Under the pieces are notes generated by a model, which saw nothing but the letters and a program-made list of their open reading frames with translations, had not been told where the DNA came from and searched no databases. 64,000 nucleotides of DNA from Dryococelus australis (Eukaryota; Arthropoda; Insecta; Phasmatodea; Phasmatidae), in contig CM056993.1 in the NCBI GenBank assembly GCA_029891345.1, forward strand, positions 271,530,900-271,594,899. The letters run 5' to 3'. How positions within the stretch are numbered: position 1 is the first letter of the stretch; each line of letters starts with the position of its first letter. Below, piece after piece: positions 1 to 16,209 of the stretch. A program made the position numbers and the translations under genes.

Positions 1-62
1 CCTAAAAGTATAACTTTAACAGGGCTTCAGAAAAGTTGGAAGTAACAATGGATTGACTATAC
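1..62 (-). mobile_element. Family-C TIR element, terminal fragment cut by window edge
   Basis: The first 62 bases match the reversed outer end of the family-C copies, best seen at 49830-49891: an ACTTTAACAGGGCTTCAGAAAAGTT-like block followed by a degenerate GAAGTAAC...TGACTATA terminus. The rest of the element would lie outside the window to the left. It is non-coding. The assignment rests on by-eye alignment to three other copies in this window. Confidence 0.6.
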
Positions 63-6153
<6,091 letters not shown>

Positions 6154-6573
6154 GACTGTTCACGGTAAAATGAGCACTTGTGAAAGTCCTACTTAAGATC
6201 TACTTGTATACACGTTGTGTATTCTTCCGCCTTATGTAAAATTAACATTGCCATGGGCCTCATCGGCTTATTCATGCGTCAGTCGAATGAAACTGTGAAA
6301 TTATTAAGAACGTAAATACTTACAAATCTGCTAATTTCCACACTTCGATGCATTAAAAAAAAACAGAAAGCTAAATAAATATGTTTAAGTTATCACAAAT
6401 GATTACCTAACACTTTTAATTCGACGTTAAGATGTGGGACTACTTTCTATTTATCGTTGCCAACTTTACTTGGCGCATGTTACTCAGTGCATTCATTAAA
6501 GTATATGCATGCATGGGCAGTGACTTTTTTCTAAGGTTAATTTCTAAAGTGCTCACTTTATCATGAACAGCCT
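6154..6573 (+). mobile_element. Family-A TIR element (MITE), full length
   Basis: The left end reads GACTGTTCACGGTAAAATG and the right end is the inverted CATGAACAGCC form. The interior matches the other A copies in order: CTTAAGATCTACTTGTATAC, the CTTCCGCCTTATGTAAAATT block, a CATTAAAAAAAACAGAAAGC block and CTAACACTTTTAATTCGACG. It has no ORF, so it must depend on a transposase encoded elsewhere. TA-rich borders suggest TA target choice as in Tc1/mariner-type elements, which is an inference. Confidence 0.85.
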
Positions 6574-7319
6574 TTACATGAGATATGCAATAGCCATGCC
6601 GCTATGACTGAAAGTAGCCTGTAGATATTATTATTGCATTTTCTAGTGTAAAAAACTAGATCGGGCATCGAAAGGGGGGAAAAAAAGTATTTAATAAACA
6701 AAACTTGTTACACTTTGGCAGACGTTAGCTTTATAAAATACGCCATGTGACATACTTTCTCCCGATATCCATTTCCGTATTTAGTTTGCGTCCCCTCCTC
6801 ACCTTCCCTCAAAAACCCCTCTCTTCACCGGCCTCCTCCGTCGTTCCTTCTTTCTCCTTTCACTCTCTATACTCGCGAATACCTGGCTGTGAGCGGTGCA
6901 GCATGACACCGCGCAAGATATTCACTTTCTTTTGTCAGCGGCTCTGCAATCAAAGAAAAGGCGAGAGTGTGTCATTATCTAATCAAGACGCTTCCTTCTA
7001 GTAGCTGCGTGCAGTTGAAACAATACCCGTGCTATTGATGTACGCTTCATCCCCCACCCCCCTCCCCGCAAAAAAAAATTTTCCCAGCGTGTGGGTAAGT
7101 AGAGATTACCCCCCCCCCCCCCCCCCCTCGAATATATGAATATGAGGTTTAGTGGGCTACACTGTAGTCATCAACTCATTTTTTTTAATAGTTTTGCACA
7201 TCCAGCTTTTTTCTTAGTAAAACTACACATATCCCAAATTAATATCATAAACTTTACTGTGCGTCCGATAGTTTTACCTTAACAAAAAGAAAACTTTTCT
7301 ATTGGATTGGACTTACTAA
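6574..7319. other. Unassigned DNA with C-run
   Basis: No supported gene. The 84-codon ORF at 6747-7001 is rich in Ser, Pro and Phe and matches no family I know. A C-run of 19 lies at 7109-7127. Confidence 0.5.
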
Positions 7320-7472
7320 CTTCCCCAGATGTTATACCTGAAAGCTTGCCAGAGGCCATCTTACAAACTAATTTATGAACTAATTTAAACTTACCTAGGG
7401 TTCGTAACCAGAACCTCCCGCACTACAGACGGGCGGTGCACAAACCGACTGCGCCACTGGAGGTCGGCTATA
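7320..7472 (-). repeat. tRNA-derived SINE, type III (3' part and head)
   Basis: Read on the minus strand, the segment starts with a tRNA-like head CCTCCAGTGGCGCAGTCGG (A-box) and then GGTTCTGGTTACGAACCC (B-box region). Its body shares the TGAAAGCTT...ACTAA block with the copy at 43534-43700. The B-box is degenerate, so a functional RNA polymerase III promoter is unlikely. It is a SINE remnant rather than a tRNA gene, because the cloverleaf does not close. Confidence 0.6.
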
Positions 7473-9810
7473 TTTTCTGTTGTATGTCTTTCATATAACT
7501 GTCTTTAATATAAATGGTTTCATTTTGAAAGTGTACTACTACTCCCAGCTACTATTCTAAAAAAATACTACCTTGCGACACATTTTCGCCCAAAAAATGT
7601 TACAATATTAATCCCTAATTCATTGGGATCAGACAAACTGCAGTGTTGTCGTAGAGATAAAAATTCTGACTGGTTTATGGGAAGCTGGAATACGTATTTG
7701 AAACAGTGTGTATACGTCAGATGTCAGTACTGATAAGAGTAATTTTCATACTCTGCCACCAAATTCAATACTCGTTTACATGTCGAAAATGTAGAAGAAC
7801 TGAAAATTATCAGAACTCGCACCACATTGTTTTTCTTCCAAAGGGAATTTTAAATGCAAACCAGAATTCAAGCAGTAGTTTTAATTAACGTTACAAATAG
7901 CTATAAAAAAATATTTTTTGTAACCTTGGAAATACTCTTCGGATTTTTCTCAAGATACGTAACAGCAGTAATCAACGAGTAATTAATTTGCTTGCAGTTA
8001 TGTAATTCTATGGATTTATCAATTATAATCTGTATCTTTACAGATATTTATTCTATACTACTATTAGTCTACGAGTAAACCTAGTGGTTTAACAGTTCAT
8101 AAAATTTCCATTGAATGTATTTTTACAAAGCGCAGTAGCCACGTAACTTAAAAGTAAATAATATTGAACTAGAAGCAATGTACCGATAGTTAAATACTCA
8201 ACAAGAGCTCCACTAATTATAGACATTCGTTTCATTCCAGATCATTAGCTACAGTTTGGGTTTGATATTTCTGAATCTAAGTCTGGTAGCGATATTAATA
8301 CATGCTGGATTTGTTGGAGTTGTACAAGAAAATTGAAAATAATGTTTCAGTTTATTTAACAGAAAAGGAAACGTTTAAGACCCACATCAATTCATGGTTT
8401 CATGTGTTACAAACATAAAATGTTTAATGAATTCTGTAATCTACACGGCACTTGCTTGATTATCACAAACAACGAAATGTAGACTTCGTACTCGGCTATA
8501 GCAATACGAACAATTATAATGAAGACTAGTAGCATGCTGCACAGTTTACGAATCATTTACACACACAGAGAGAGAATTCTTGGGTACTGAGCCTCGTCAG
8601 AGTACAGCGCCGGCCAAAAATAACTTTCCTGCTCGTTACATAAACAATTGTGGACGCCGGTTTTCATTCGATCAAAGTCATGGCCAAATGCGAAATCATT
8701 GTACATGTACTTATTTCATCACTCATCAAACGCAGTCAGATTGTTCATGCAATCAGTAGTTGATTAAAATATTTAAAATCTGGAAAACATCTCAGTTAAC
8801 TATATTTTATGTACAAGAATTGATGAGTAATAAGTAGAAACCAGAAAAATTCCCGAGCTCAATTATCTTTAGGCGTGACTCTACAGTCTTGTGTACAAAT
8901 ATGCCGATATTAACTGCACATTGGTTGTCTGCTGTCACAGTGGAAGGCGACGATTGGACCAGCGTTATCCAGGAGGTGTCAAACATCGTGTGGACCAATG
9001 GCTAAAGTTATTTAAACACACGTGTTTTGAATTCTAGCTTGTCCCCAAATGAATTCGCGAGTTCTTCGGGTCTCTTAGTAATAAATGAATGCATAGTATT
9101 ACTCATTTGTAAAATGACTACAATAATCGTAAACTACGACATACGCAAAATTTATAAACTGCGAATTGTGAATATGATTGTGTGAGGCAAATGTAATTTG
9201 GAATCGAAAGTAACTTGTGTATTGCCGTAACGAAATACACTCGGTTATTCTGTCTTAATTCTTGCTTTTAATAATAATATTTGCTACAGAGTAAATATAT
9301 GTGAACTATTAGTTAGCAATATTATTTTAATTCTATACCGATACAGTATTATATAAATGTAATGAAGATAACTGAAAACTAAATATGTATAAGTGCCACT
9401 CTCGTGTACGGTTGAAATACTTTCGAAGTTATACACGCTGCAACAAGAAAATTACTAGAGGTAATGTTTTAAGAGCGACATAAAAATAAACTCTGGTGTT
9501 TATTTTTAATTTTGTACGCAATCACCCATGTATCTCTTAAAACCAAAAAAAAAAAAAATTCTCGCTTGCCAATTTCTTTCCCGTGCACGTCCAGAAATAT
9601 GATCAAAACAGACGATTGCTCTAATGTTTTTCTAAGTTAAAAATATATTCAGTAAAGAAAATATTATTACTGCATCATGGTTATAAAATATAAGTGATTT
9701 GCCAGTGAAAATGTGAAATTATTTGAGTGGATAGTTTCCGAGTGACGACGAGTTAACTTTTGAACTTTCTCGGCGGCGGGATGCGGCACGCAGCGCTGTT
9801 GAGTTTCCTG
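7473..9810. other. AT-rich DNA, no gene recognised
   Basis: No domain-bearing ORF, SINE or TIR pair was identified. ORFs 7706-7888 and 8807-8998 are short and featureless. Confidence 0.55.
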
Positions 9811-9948
9811 CCCACCGGCATAAGCTGTAAGAGGAGGCGCAGATAAGGGCGAGATTCCCGTGTTTCCTTGCGGCCCTGGCCCACCGGCATAAGCTGTAAG
9901 AGGAGGCGCAGATAAGGGCGAGATTCCCGTGTTTCCTTGCGGCCCTGG
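9811..9948. repeat. Two perfect or near-perfect 69-bp tandem copies
   Basis: The block beginning CCCACCGGCATAAGCTGTAA is repeated head to tail, at 9811-9879 and 9880-9948, within a GC-richer patch (about 9740-10030). Since 69 is divisible by three, a minus-strand ORF (9719-10054) contains the same 23 residues twice. No protein family is recognised in that ORF, so I read this as a recent tandem duplication in non-coding DNA, not proof of a gene. Confidence 0.9.
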
Positions 9949-10295
9949 CCAGCGCGACGGACTGGCTGGAGGAGCGGCAGTAGTGCTCAGCCAGGGCAGA
10001 GCAATGAGACGGTGCGCGACGCAAAAATCTGCAAATAATTATCTCTGGCAACAAAACTTAGCTCTAGCCGAGTAATATTCTATTGTTAAAGGAAAATAGC
10101 GCCATTTCTGAGTCAATAATACTTCATGTTTGAAACTTTGACTAAATAAAATAGTCGGCAAAATGTATGCAAATGTGGCAAGTGCTAGAGCCCGAGCACC
10201 GCCACTGCTTCCTTCCGTTGCTTTTCTGGTGACTATTGTCTCTGACTGTATAGAGACATAATCTAAAAGCATGTAGGGGTGCTATCATAACTTAT

Positions 10296-10702
10296 AAACA
10301 GATAACTTAGAAACCCATAACTTAGAAACAAATAAGTTCTGATTTTCTAAGTTACGCCTGTTCTAAGTTATGTGGTTCTAAGTTGTGAACTTTCTAAGTC
10401 ATGTGTTTCTAATTTATGACAGTTCTAAGTTGTGCGTTTCTAAATTGTGATAGTTCTAAGATGTGCGTTTCTAAGTTGTGATCGTTCTAAGTTATAAGAT
10501 TCTGCATTGTGTGTTTCTAAGTTGTGATAGTTCTAAATTGTGTGTTTCTAATTTGTGATTGTTCTAAGTTATGATGTTTCTAATTTATGTGGTTCTAAGT
10601 CATGTGTTTCTAAATTATGATAGTTCTAACTTGTGTGGATTTTTTCAAGAATTATAAGTTATGACTGTTCTAAGTTGTGATTTTCTAAGTTATGTGTGGT
10701 TC
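10296..10702. repeat. 15-16 bp minisatellite, unit TTCTAAGTTRTGNNNG
   Basis: About 21 imperfect copies of TTCTAAGTTATG or TTCTAAGTTGTG run in the plus orientation from about 10345. The first two or three units (10296-10335) are in the opposite orientation (CATAACTTAGAAAC), so the left edge can fold back on the array. The array ends directly against the GGTTCCCGGCACGTACACAC sequence of the adjoining element. Confidence 0.9.
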
Positions 10703-10785
10703 CCGGCACGTACACACTAGCGAGCATTTGCCGTAACGTAACGGCGTCGCGAGCGTATCATATTCGGTAGTGTGTACGGGACCCC
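10702..10785. mobile_element. Possible Harbinger-like 5' terminus upstream of the MADF ORF
   Basis: GTACACACTA near 10717 and TAGTGTGTAC near 10768 form an inverted pair around a CpG-rich spacer. PIF/Harbinger-type elements of animals often have GC-rich ends containing CACACTAGCG-like sequence, and many carry a MADF/Myb-like second gene. The adjacent MADF ORF fits that picture. I could not find a matching terminus downstream, so the element is truncated or the interpretation is wrong. Confidence 0.3.
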
Positions 10786-11043
10786 GTAACACCGAACCCA
10801 ACAAAATCCGCTTGAGGTTCGGTTCGGTTCGGAGGCCGTTCCCTCCAGAGGCGGTCTCGCGAAGAAACGTCGAAGGAATTCTCGCGTCGAGGTTCGTCTC
10901 GGGAGCGGTCAGTGTGGACCACATCCGTAACAGCTGTCCGAGCAGTGAAAGGAACACACTCGTCAGGCTTGTAATTCCATCCTGCTAGTTGTATTCCGAA
11001 TTTCGGAGAATATATTGTGCTGTGTTTGCGTTTCTTGTGCGTC

Positions 11044-11314
11044 ATGGAGTGGTATGAAGACGAAACCCTGCGACTGATTCAAGCGTATAATATGCCACTA
11101 TTGTGGGACTTAAACCATGGACATCATTATCATTATATAAAGCGCAACGACGAGTGGATCGAGTTGTCTGGAGAGAGAAAGAGAAGCCCCGAAGAGTGTG
11201 AGAAGAAATGGCACAATGTCTGTTACCCTCATTACGACGTGAGAGGGCAAAGATGAAAAAAAGTTGAAGTGAGAAAAAATGTGAGACAGATTTAAAAGAT
11301 AACAAAAACAGTAC
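11044..11314 (+). pseudogene. MADF-domain (Adf-1/Myb-like) protein fragment, interrupted by a stop
   Basis: The ATG at 11044 opens a 70-codon frame to a TGA at 11254-11256. It has the order of a MADF DNA-binding domain: an acidic start with LRLIQAYN, then PLLWD at about residue 20, a KRNDEW segment near residue 37, and the signature EECEKKWHNV near residue 52 followed by an aromatic Tyr. The same frame continues after the TGA with a basic KKVEVRKNVRQ stretch, which is what normally follows this domain, so the TGA looks like a premature stop. The 5' minisatellite and Harbinger-like terminus suggest a transposon-derived MADF accessory gene rather than a host Adf-1 paralogue. The domain call is good; function and origin are inferred. 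Confidence 0.6.
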
Positions 11315-11536
11315 TCGAAAAAATAGTTGGCTTACATTTCAAAAATTTAAGTTTTAAAAAGTGTGGTACAGTTTGTGAACGTATAGTAAACAAAGGGAGG
11401 GAGTAGTTTATAAATTTGTAAAATGAGGGTTACTTGATGGCAAGAAAGAAGATAAACACTTTAGTAACGATCCCAAAAACGTCCTCTACATAAAACTCTC
11501 CGGGCTCTACTTAGTAGATAAAAATATATCAAGTGG

Positions 11537-11862
11537 GGCCGCAGTGGTTCAGTGGCTCTTAATATTATCTTAATATTATAAAATCACAAATAGTAGCAAC
11601 AAGTTGTCGCAGGTAGTCGCAAGTAGTTATGGGTAGTCGCAAGTAATCACGGGTAGTTACAAGTAGTAACCGGTAGTCACAAGTAGCCATCAGTAGTCAC
11701 AAGTAGTCGCAAGTAGTCACGGGTAGTCGCAAGTAGTCACGGGTAGTCGCAAGTAGTCACGGGTAACCGCAAGTAGTCACAGGTAGCCGCAAGTAGTCGC
11801 GGGTAGTTGCAAGTTGTTGCAGGTAGTCGCGGGTAGTCACGGGTAGTCGCAAATATATAGGT
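11537..11862 (+). repeat. SINE-like head followed by 10/20-bp minisatellite
   Basis: GGGGCCGCAGTGGTTCAGTGG at about 11537 resembles the A-box head of the type-I SINEs found elsewhere in the window, but no B-box follows. From about 11590 to 11855 the sequence is a tandem array with a 10-bp base unit (GTAGTCACGG / GTAGTCGCAA), best seen as a 20-bp higher unit at 11700-11770. Units diverge towards both edges. Confidence 0.85.
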
Positions 11863-11984
11863 ATGCATTTCAATAACTCCATAAAACCTGAGCGAAACGA
11901 TGCCGGGCTGCTAGTAGAAAAAATAAATTGAAAGAAAAAATTATCACTTGAAAAACCAAATTCAGGTTGGAAAGGGTTAATGTC

Positions 11985-12625
11985 ATCTGCCGCAATATTA
12001 CTTATTTGCCAAATTGTATCAGGAATCGGTTCGTTGTTTACCGAGATATGACAAAAAGTTTAGTTGTTCATGTGGCGCTATCTTACAAAATGTTTGACAC
12101 AAATGGCTGTGCGTTGGCATATATTATGCTTGTAATAGATACTTTCAGTATAGAAAATTTGGTCTAAATTGGTTAAATTGTATAGTAAATATACCAAATA
12201 AACCTAAAATAATGGAATGATCACCATTTTGAAAATAAGCATATAGTCAAGTTAGATTACTTACGTTTACCTGACCTGTCATAGTATTACTTGCGTGCCA
12301 AATTAGACATGTATTGTTCTGATCGTTTTCGATATATAATGTAAAATCCCAATTTTTTTCATTTGGTTCCATCTTCCAAAATGGCGGACTAACAACAATA
12401 TCTATTTTCGAATTTAATGATTATAAGATGCTGCGACAGCATACAAAATTTGGTTTAAATCGGTTGAATGGTTCTGGAGATAATACGTATCACCTAAGAT
12501 ATTAAAATTGCTGCCATTTTGAAAATAGATGCCTTGGGTGATCGAAAACTATACAAGTCAGGTCTCCTTACTAAGTACTATAATGTATCGAGTTTGGTGA
12601 AAATTGGCTGACGCGTTCAATAATT
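11985..12625. repeat. Five diverged repeats, period near 147 bp
   Basis: A motif like AAATTTGGTTTAAATCGGTT recurs near 12010, 12155, 12305, 12450 and 12592. Between copies there are CAAAATGGCGG-like or CCATTTTGAAAATA-like blocks. Units 1 and 3 share TATTACTT...TGCCAAATT and a CTT(A/C)CAAAATG block; units 2 and 4 share AAAATTTGGTyTAAATyGGTT and CCATTTTGAAAATA. This suggests a two-unit higher order of about 295 bp. The array runs into a (CA)n tract. It may be the tail of a transposon or an old satellite. No ORF is conserved across units. Confidence 0.6.
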
Positions 12626-12655
12626 GAAAAGGAGAGACACGCACCCGCTCAGACA

Positions 12656-12675
12656 TACACACACACACACACACA

Positions 12676-12719
<44 letters not shown>
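12656..12719. repeat. (AC)n microsatellite
   Basis: About 31 AC dinucleotides with one break at about 12682, directly downstream of the 147-bp-period array. Confidence 0.95.
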
Positions 12720-12722
<3 letters not shown>

Positions 12723-12940
12723 CATAAAGAAACACACAACCAGGAAAGTGATCACATAATCCATTCTTTCCATCGGAAAATAAGCTAAAAATGCCAGTCG
12801 ATCCTTTAGCAGCTAACGTTCAAAGAGTAAGGTGCTATAAAAATATCGTTACATATCCCTAACTGCCAGACGACACAGGTGGAGTACAGCAAGTGAGCTT
12901 GCCAGATACCTTAGACCAACGAAATCAAAGATAATTTGAC

Positions 12941-13785
12941 TATATAGACCATTCACTGCTACTTCACACTTTTCTGAAGCCCTGCTTAAGTTATTCTTCC
13001 GCCATATTCCCCCATCGTAAGCAAATAAAGCATAAGCAAATATAGATAAATTGTACCAAAATAACACTGGAACGCATTCGTGCGCACTCACTGCATAAGC
13101 TGTTCACGGTAAAATGAGCGCTTGCTTAGGTTCTACTTGTTTGCACGTTGTGTATTCTTCCATCTTATATAAAATTAGCATTTCCATGGGCTTCGTCACT
13201 TTATTCATACGTCGGACAAGTGAAACTGTGGACTTATTAGAAAAGTAAATATTTTACAACTATGCTCATTTTTTACACTTCGACGCAATAAAGAAAACAG
13301 AAAGCGAAATAAATAATCTAAGTAGCCACAAATGGTTACCTAACACTTTTTATTCGACGGTATGATACGGAACTACTTCCCATCCATCGTTACCAACTTC
13401 ACTGGGCGCATGTCACTCAGTGCGCCCGTTTAAATATATACAGACCGGGGCAGTGACTGTTTTCTAAGGTTGATTTCAAACATGCTCACTTTATCATGAA
13501 CAGCCTTTAATAACATTTTCTATAAGAACTCTTTCTTAGTAGGCATTACCAACACACCTATTCTCGCCCTGTCTTCATTCATTTTCATTATAAATTAAAT
13601 ACTATAATTTATATATAAAATAAAAGTGAAAGTTCTATTTAAGCAAAAATAAGGTACTTTTACGGTAACAGAAGTATAAAACGCTTGAGATACATGGCAT
13701 ATTTAGAACGTAAAAAAGTCTTACATTGGGTGATTTTCAAAGGTTAGATTTTAAAAAATTGCGAAGAAACCGTGAGTAAACTACA
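12941..13785 (+). mobile_element. Family-B TIR element with nested family-A element
   Basis: The left end TATAGACCATTCACTGCTAC, then CTGAAGCCCTGCTTAAG, matches the B copies at 29396, 16210 and (reversed) 60001. The right end is the inverted form TTTTCAAAGGTTAG...GAAGAAACCGTGAGTAAACTA. Removing the nested A element at 13098-13506 leaves about 435 bp, similar to the other full copies. The interior includes a GGCATTACCAACACACCTAT block and AAAAATAAGGTAC. It is non-coding and presumably mobilised in trans. Confidence 0.8.
13098..13506 (+). mobile_element. Family-A TIR element nested in family B
   Basis: The ends are AAGCTGTTCACGGTAAAATG and TATCATGAACAGCCTT, with the standard A interior (GCACGTTGTGTATTCTTCC, TTATTCATACGTCGGACAAG, TATTCGACGG). 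It interrupts the B element between CACTGCATA and TAACATTTTC, where an uninterrupted B copy reads continuously, so it inserted after B at a TA site. Confidence 0.85.
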
Positions 13786-13789
13786 CTGA

Positions 13790-14060
13790 TTTTTTTTGTA
13801 AACAGCATGGTGGCTCTTAACATGGAGGTCTTGAGAGCCGATGAGGGTGAAGTGAGGTGAGTATGGAGCAGCGCCGGAATGCAAGGACGTGGGGAACGGG
13901 ATATACCCCCCCCCCACCCCCCCACACCCTCGGAAACCCACCTACCAGCGGCATCGCCCGACGGCCGGCAATATTCTAACATGCGGAAAACAAGGATCGA
14001 ACCCGGTTCGCCTAGGTGTGAGGCGAGCAGTCTAACCACTAGACCACGAGTGCCTGGCGC
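13790..14060 (-). repeat. tRNA-derived SINE, type I, full length
   Basis: On the minus strand it starts with an A-box in GTGGTCTAGTGGTTAGACTG, followed by GGTTCGATCC as a clean B-box, the SINE body with a GGCGATGCCGCTGGT block, the conserved 3' GGCTCTCAAGACCTCCATGT block and an A-rich tail next to the end of the family-B element. The two internal RNA polymerase III promoter boxes are well preserved. ORFs in this interval are shadows of the SINE. A C-rich run at 13907-13923 lies within the body. Confidence 0.85.
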
Positions 14061-15119
14061 CGGACGTGACGTGCAAAGGGACGCGGGCGAGCGGACCGCA
14101 GGGGCCACACTTTCACACTTCGTGTCGCGCCGGCGAGGCGCCACGGCTAAGCGGCGTGGCCTGTGACGCGGCATGATTCGCACACGCGCACTTTCTCCCG
14201 CCGGACCTTGCCCACGCGCTCCTCTGCGACCGGCATACCCTCTCTCTGCCAGTGGCGTTTATTCCATAGACTCAATGCAAGCAATACTTACCCTATACAT
14301 AGAGCCAAGATTATACGGTGAATAGCGATAAGACCGAAATAACACCGATATGCAAGTTATACACCGCCTAACACCGAAATTTCAGTTTAAACACACAATA
14401 AATTAAATTTAACCAAGATATTATTTTATCTATGAAACTATGACCAACAATACGCATCCAAAAATGTATTAACTGAGTAATGATAAGAATACTTTAAGTT
14501 TTCAGATGATGGAAAGAAAGAAAAAACTAATTTTAAACTGTTGTCATTCAGGCTGAGCAACAGCAGTAAATAATGAATACCATGTGGGAGAAATGATCAT
14601 TTAATGAGAACAGCAAAACTGTAAACGCAAATATATAAAACAACGATTTTATTTCCAGTATTGAATTGTTTTTCTCTATAATCCATATCGAAGCCATTTG
14701 TGTAAGACTGTAACAAAAAATCCACACTGTTTAGGAACCTCAACATACAAGTTATGAAGAAACAACACATATTGAAAAGTAATATTTTAACCTATGGCAA
14801 TTCTCTGCGTTACCTTTGTTCAAATAAATGGTTTTCTATTTTCTAACCATTTGCGTAAACTTTTTTAAATTTTAATGGAAATATGCATATAAAAATAAAT
14901 TACCAACTAATTTTAATAATAAAATTTTCATTAAAATAACACAGTAAAAATTTTGGATCTAATAATACAATATTTTAATCATGACGTTTCAATTTCTAAG
15001 ACTTTCATAATAAAACCTATAACACCGAAATGAGGTATTTATAAAAACGAAATTTTCCTTAAAATGACACCACAAAATCTTGCCCCTGCCTATACATATT
15101 GGAAATGTTTGCCCCTTTA
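14061..15119. other. Unassigned DNA: GC-rich flank then AT-rich
   Basis: 14061-14260 is CpG-rich but has no gene-like ORF beyond SINE shadow frames. From 14330 to 15060 the phrase TAACACCGAAAT recurs three times, suggesting an old repeat whose ends I could not define. Confidence 0.4.
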
Positions 15120-15692
15120 TACATTAAATACTAACAAGTAATTGGGCACCCGTGAAGATAGGTAATTCAGTACGTCAGTTGACTTGTGTTTCACGGCCTT
15201 CGGCATAGGATTGCTGGTGTTTGTCCGTGGTAGCATGAACACAGAGGTATATTGTAACATTCTGGATAGTGAAATGCTCCCAACATTGTGGCGTTTTTAC
15301 GGAATGGACCCGTGTTACTTCCAAGACGACAACGCCAGGTGCCATGTTTCAAGGGCTACTATGCAATGGTACGCCGACAACAATGTTCGCCGATTGGACT
15401 GGCCCGCCCAGAGTCCCGACCTCAACCCTATAGAACATCTTTGGGACGAATTGGTTCGCCATGTGAGGGCTCGTCAGGGGTGGCCAAAATCCATTTCTCA
15501 ACTCATGGAATGGTTGCAAGAGGAATGGCGACGAATCCCCGTGAATGTCCTGCAAACACTCGTAGAGAGCATGCCAGACAGGGTGGCTGCTGTTATAGCC
15601 GCAAGACGTGGCCCTACGAGATTCTAACGGGGTGACAACCTCCGAGCAAACATTGTGGACAGGTGCCCAATTACTTTTTGGTAGATAGTGTA
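15120..15692 (+). mobile_element. Internally deleted Tc1-like transposon
   Basis: The left end TACATTAAATACTAACAAGT and the inverted right end TACACTATCTACCAAAAAGT align over 31 bases and both continue into AATTGGGCACC. The TA at the outer edge fits Tc1/mariner target choice. Only the C-terminal part of the transposase lies between them, so the copy has lost its DNA-binding region and first catalytic Asp and cannot move by itself. At about 573 bp it is roughly a third of a complete Tc1-like element. Confidence 0.85.
15187..15627 (+). pseudogene. Tc1-like transposase, C-terminal catalytic half
   Basis: The open frame of about 146 codons begins inside the catalytic domain at CFTAFGIGLLVF, with no genuine start; the upstream two-thirds is deleted. 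It shows FQDDNARCH with the second catalytic Asp and, 35 residues later, SPDLNPIEHLWD with the catalytic Glu, the D34E spacing of Tc1 transposases. It then runs to a natural C-terminus ending RRGPTRF. The frame is open and well preserved, so the deletion may be fairly recent. Related but distinct fragments lie at 28968-29340. Confidence 0.85.
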
Positions 15693-16205
15693 GTTTCCGC
15701 CGTAACTTTAAACACATTTAATTCTGAGTTTCCCGTTTCCGATTCGAGAAACAGAGTTTTCGTAACTCCCGTACTGTACACACATAGTGCTGCTATTTAT
15801 TGCTTATTTCCACAAATGGGAGCGACTAGCGATGAATCGAACTCGCAAGCAAGAACACGCCACGCGCTCGACCGCATTCCTTCAGCAGGGTAAGCAGTCG
15901 TTCTGTTTGCGTCCTCCAGTTCTACATTTTTCCTTGGAAAGTGGATGAAAGTGGTCGGGATAACAGGAGTTTTCCTATAATTTGTAATATCTCTCAATAT
16001 AGTATTCACTTTAATTATTATTACATTCATTTCGTTTCCATTTTTATAACTAATGTTAGGTAGGCCCTATTATAAAATGGTAAATACATGTTGTGGGTAA
16101 GCAAAGTTGGAAATTGCGTTTGTGAGTAGAAATTACTTACCATGTAAAAAAACTCACTACACGCCACTGTTATCTACGTACGGCCGTCAACAGGGGCGTC
16201 GTCCA
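15693..16205. other. Unassigned DNA
   Basis: No gene recognised. A weak GATGAATCGAACTC motif at about 15830 resembles a reversed B-box, but no SINE body is visible. Confidence 0.45.
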
Positions 16206-16209
16206 CTAT

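Noticed and set aside
11590..11855. CRISPR-like or telomeric repeat array
   Set aside because: Units are only 10-20 bp with no unique spacers, and the unit is not a telomere motif; it is an ordinary minisatellite.
13737..14183. Overlapping ORFs of 148, 65 and 95 codons
   Set aside because: They lie within a type-I SINE and its flank; the sequence is explained by the tRNA-derived head and SINE body, not by protein conservation.
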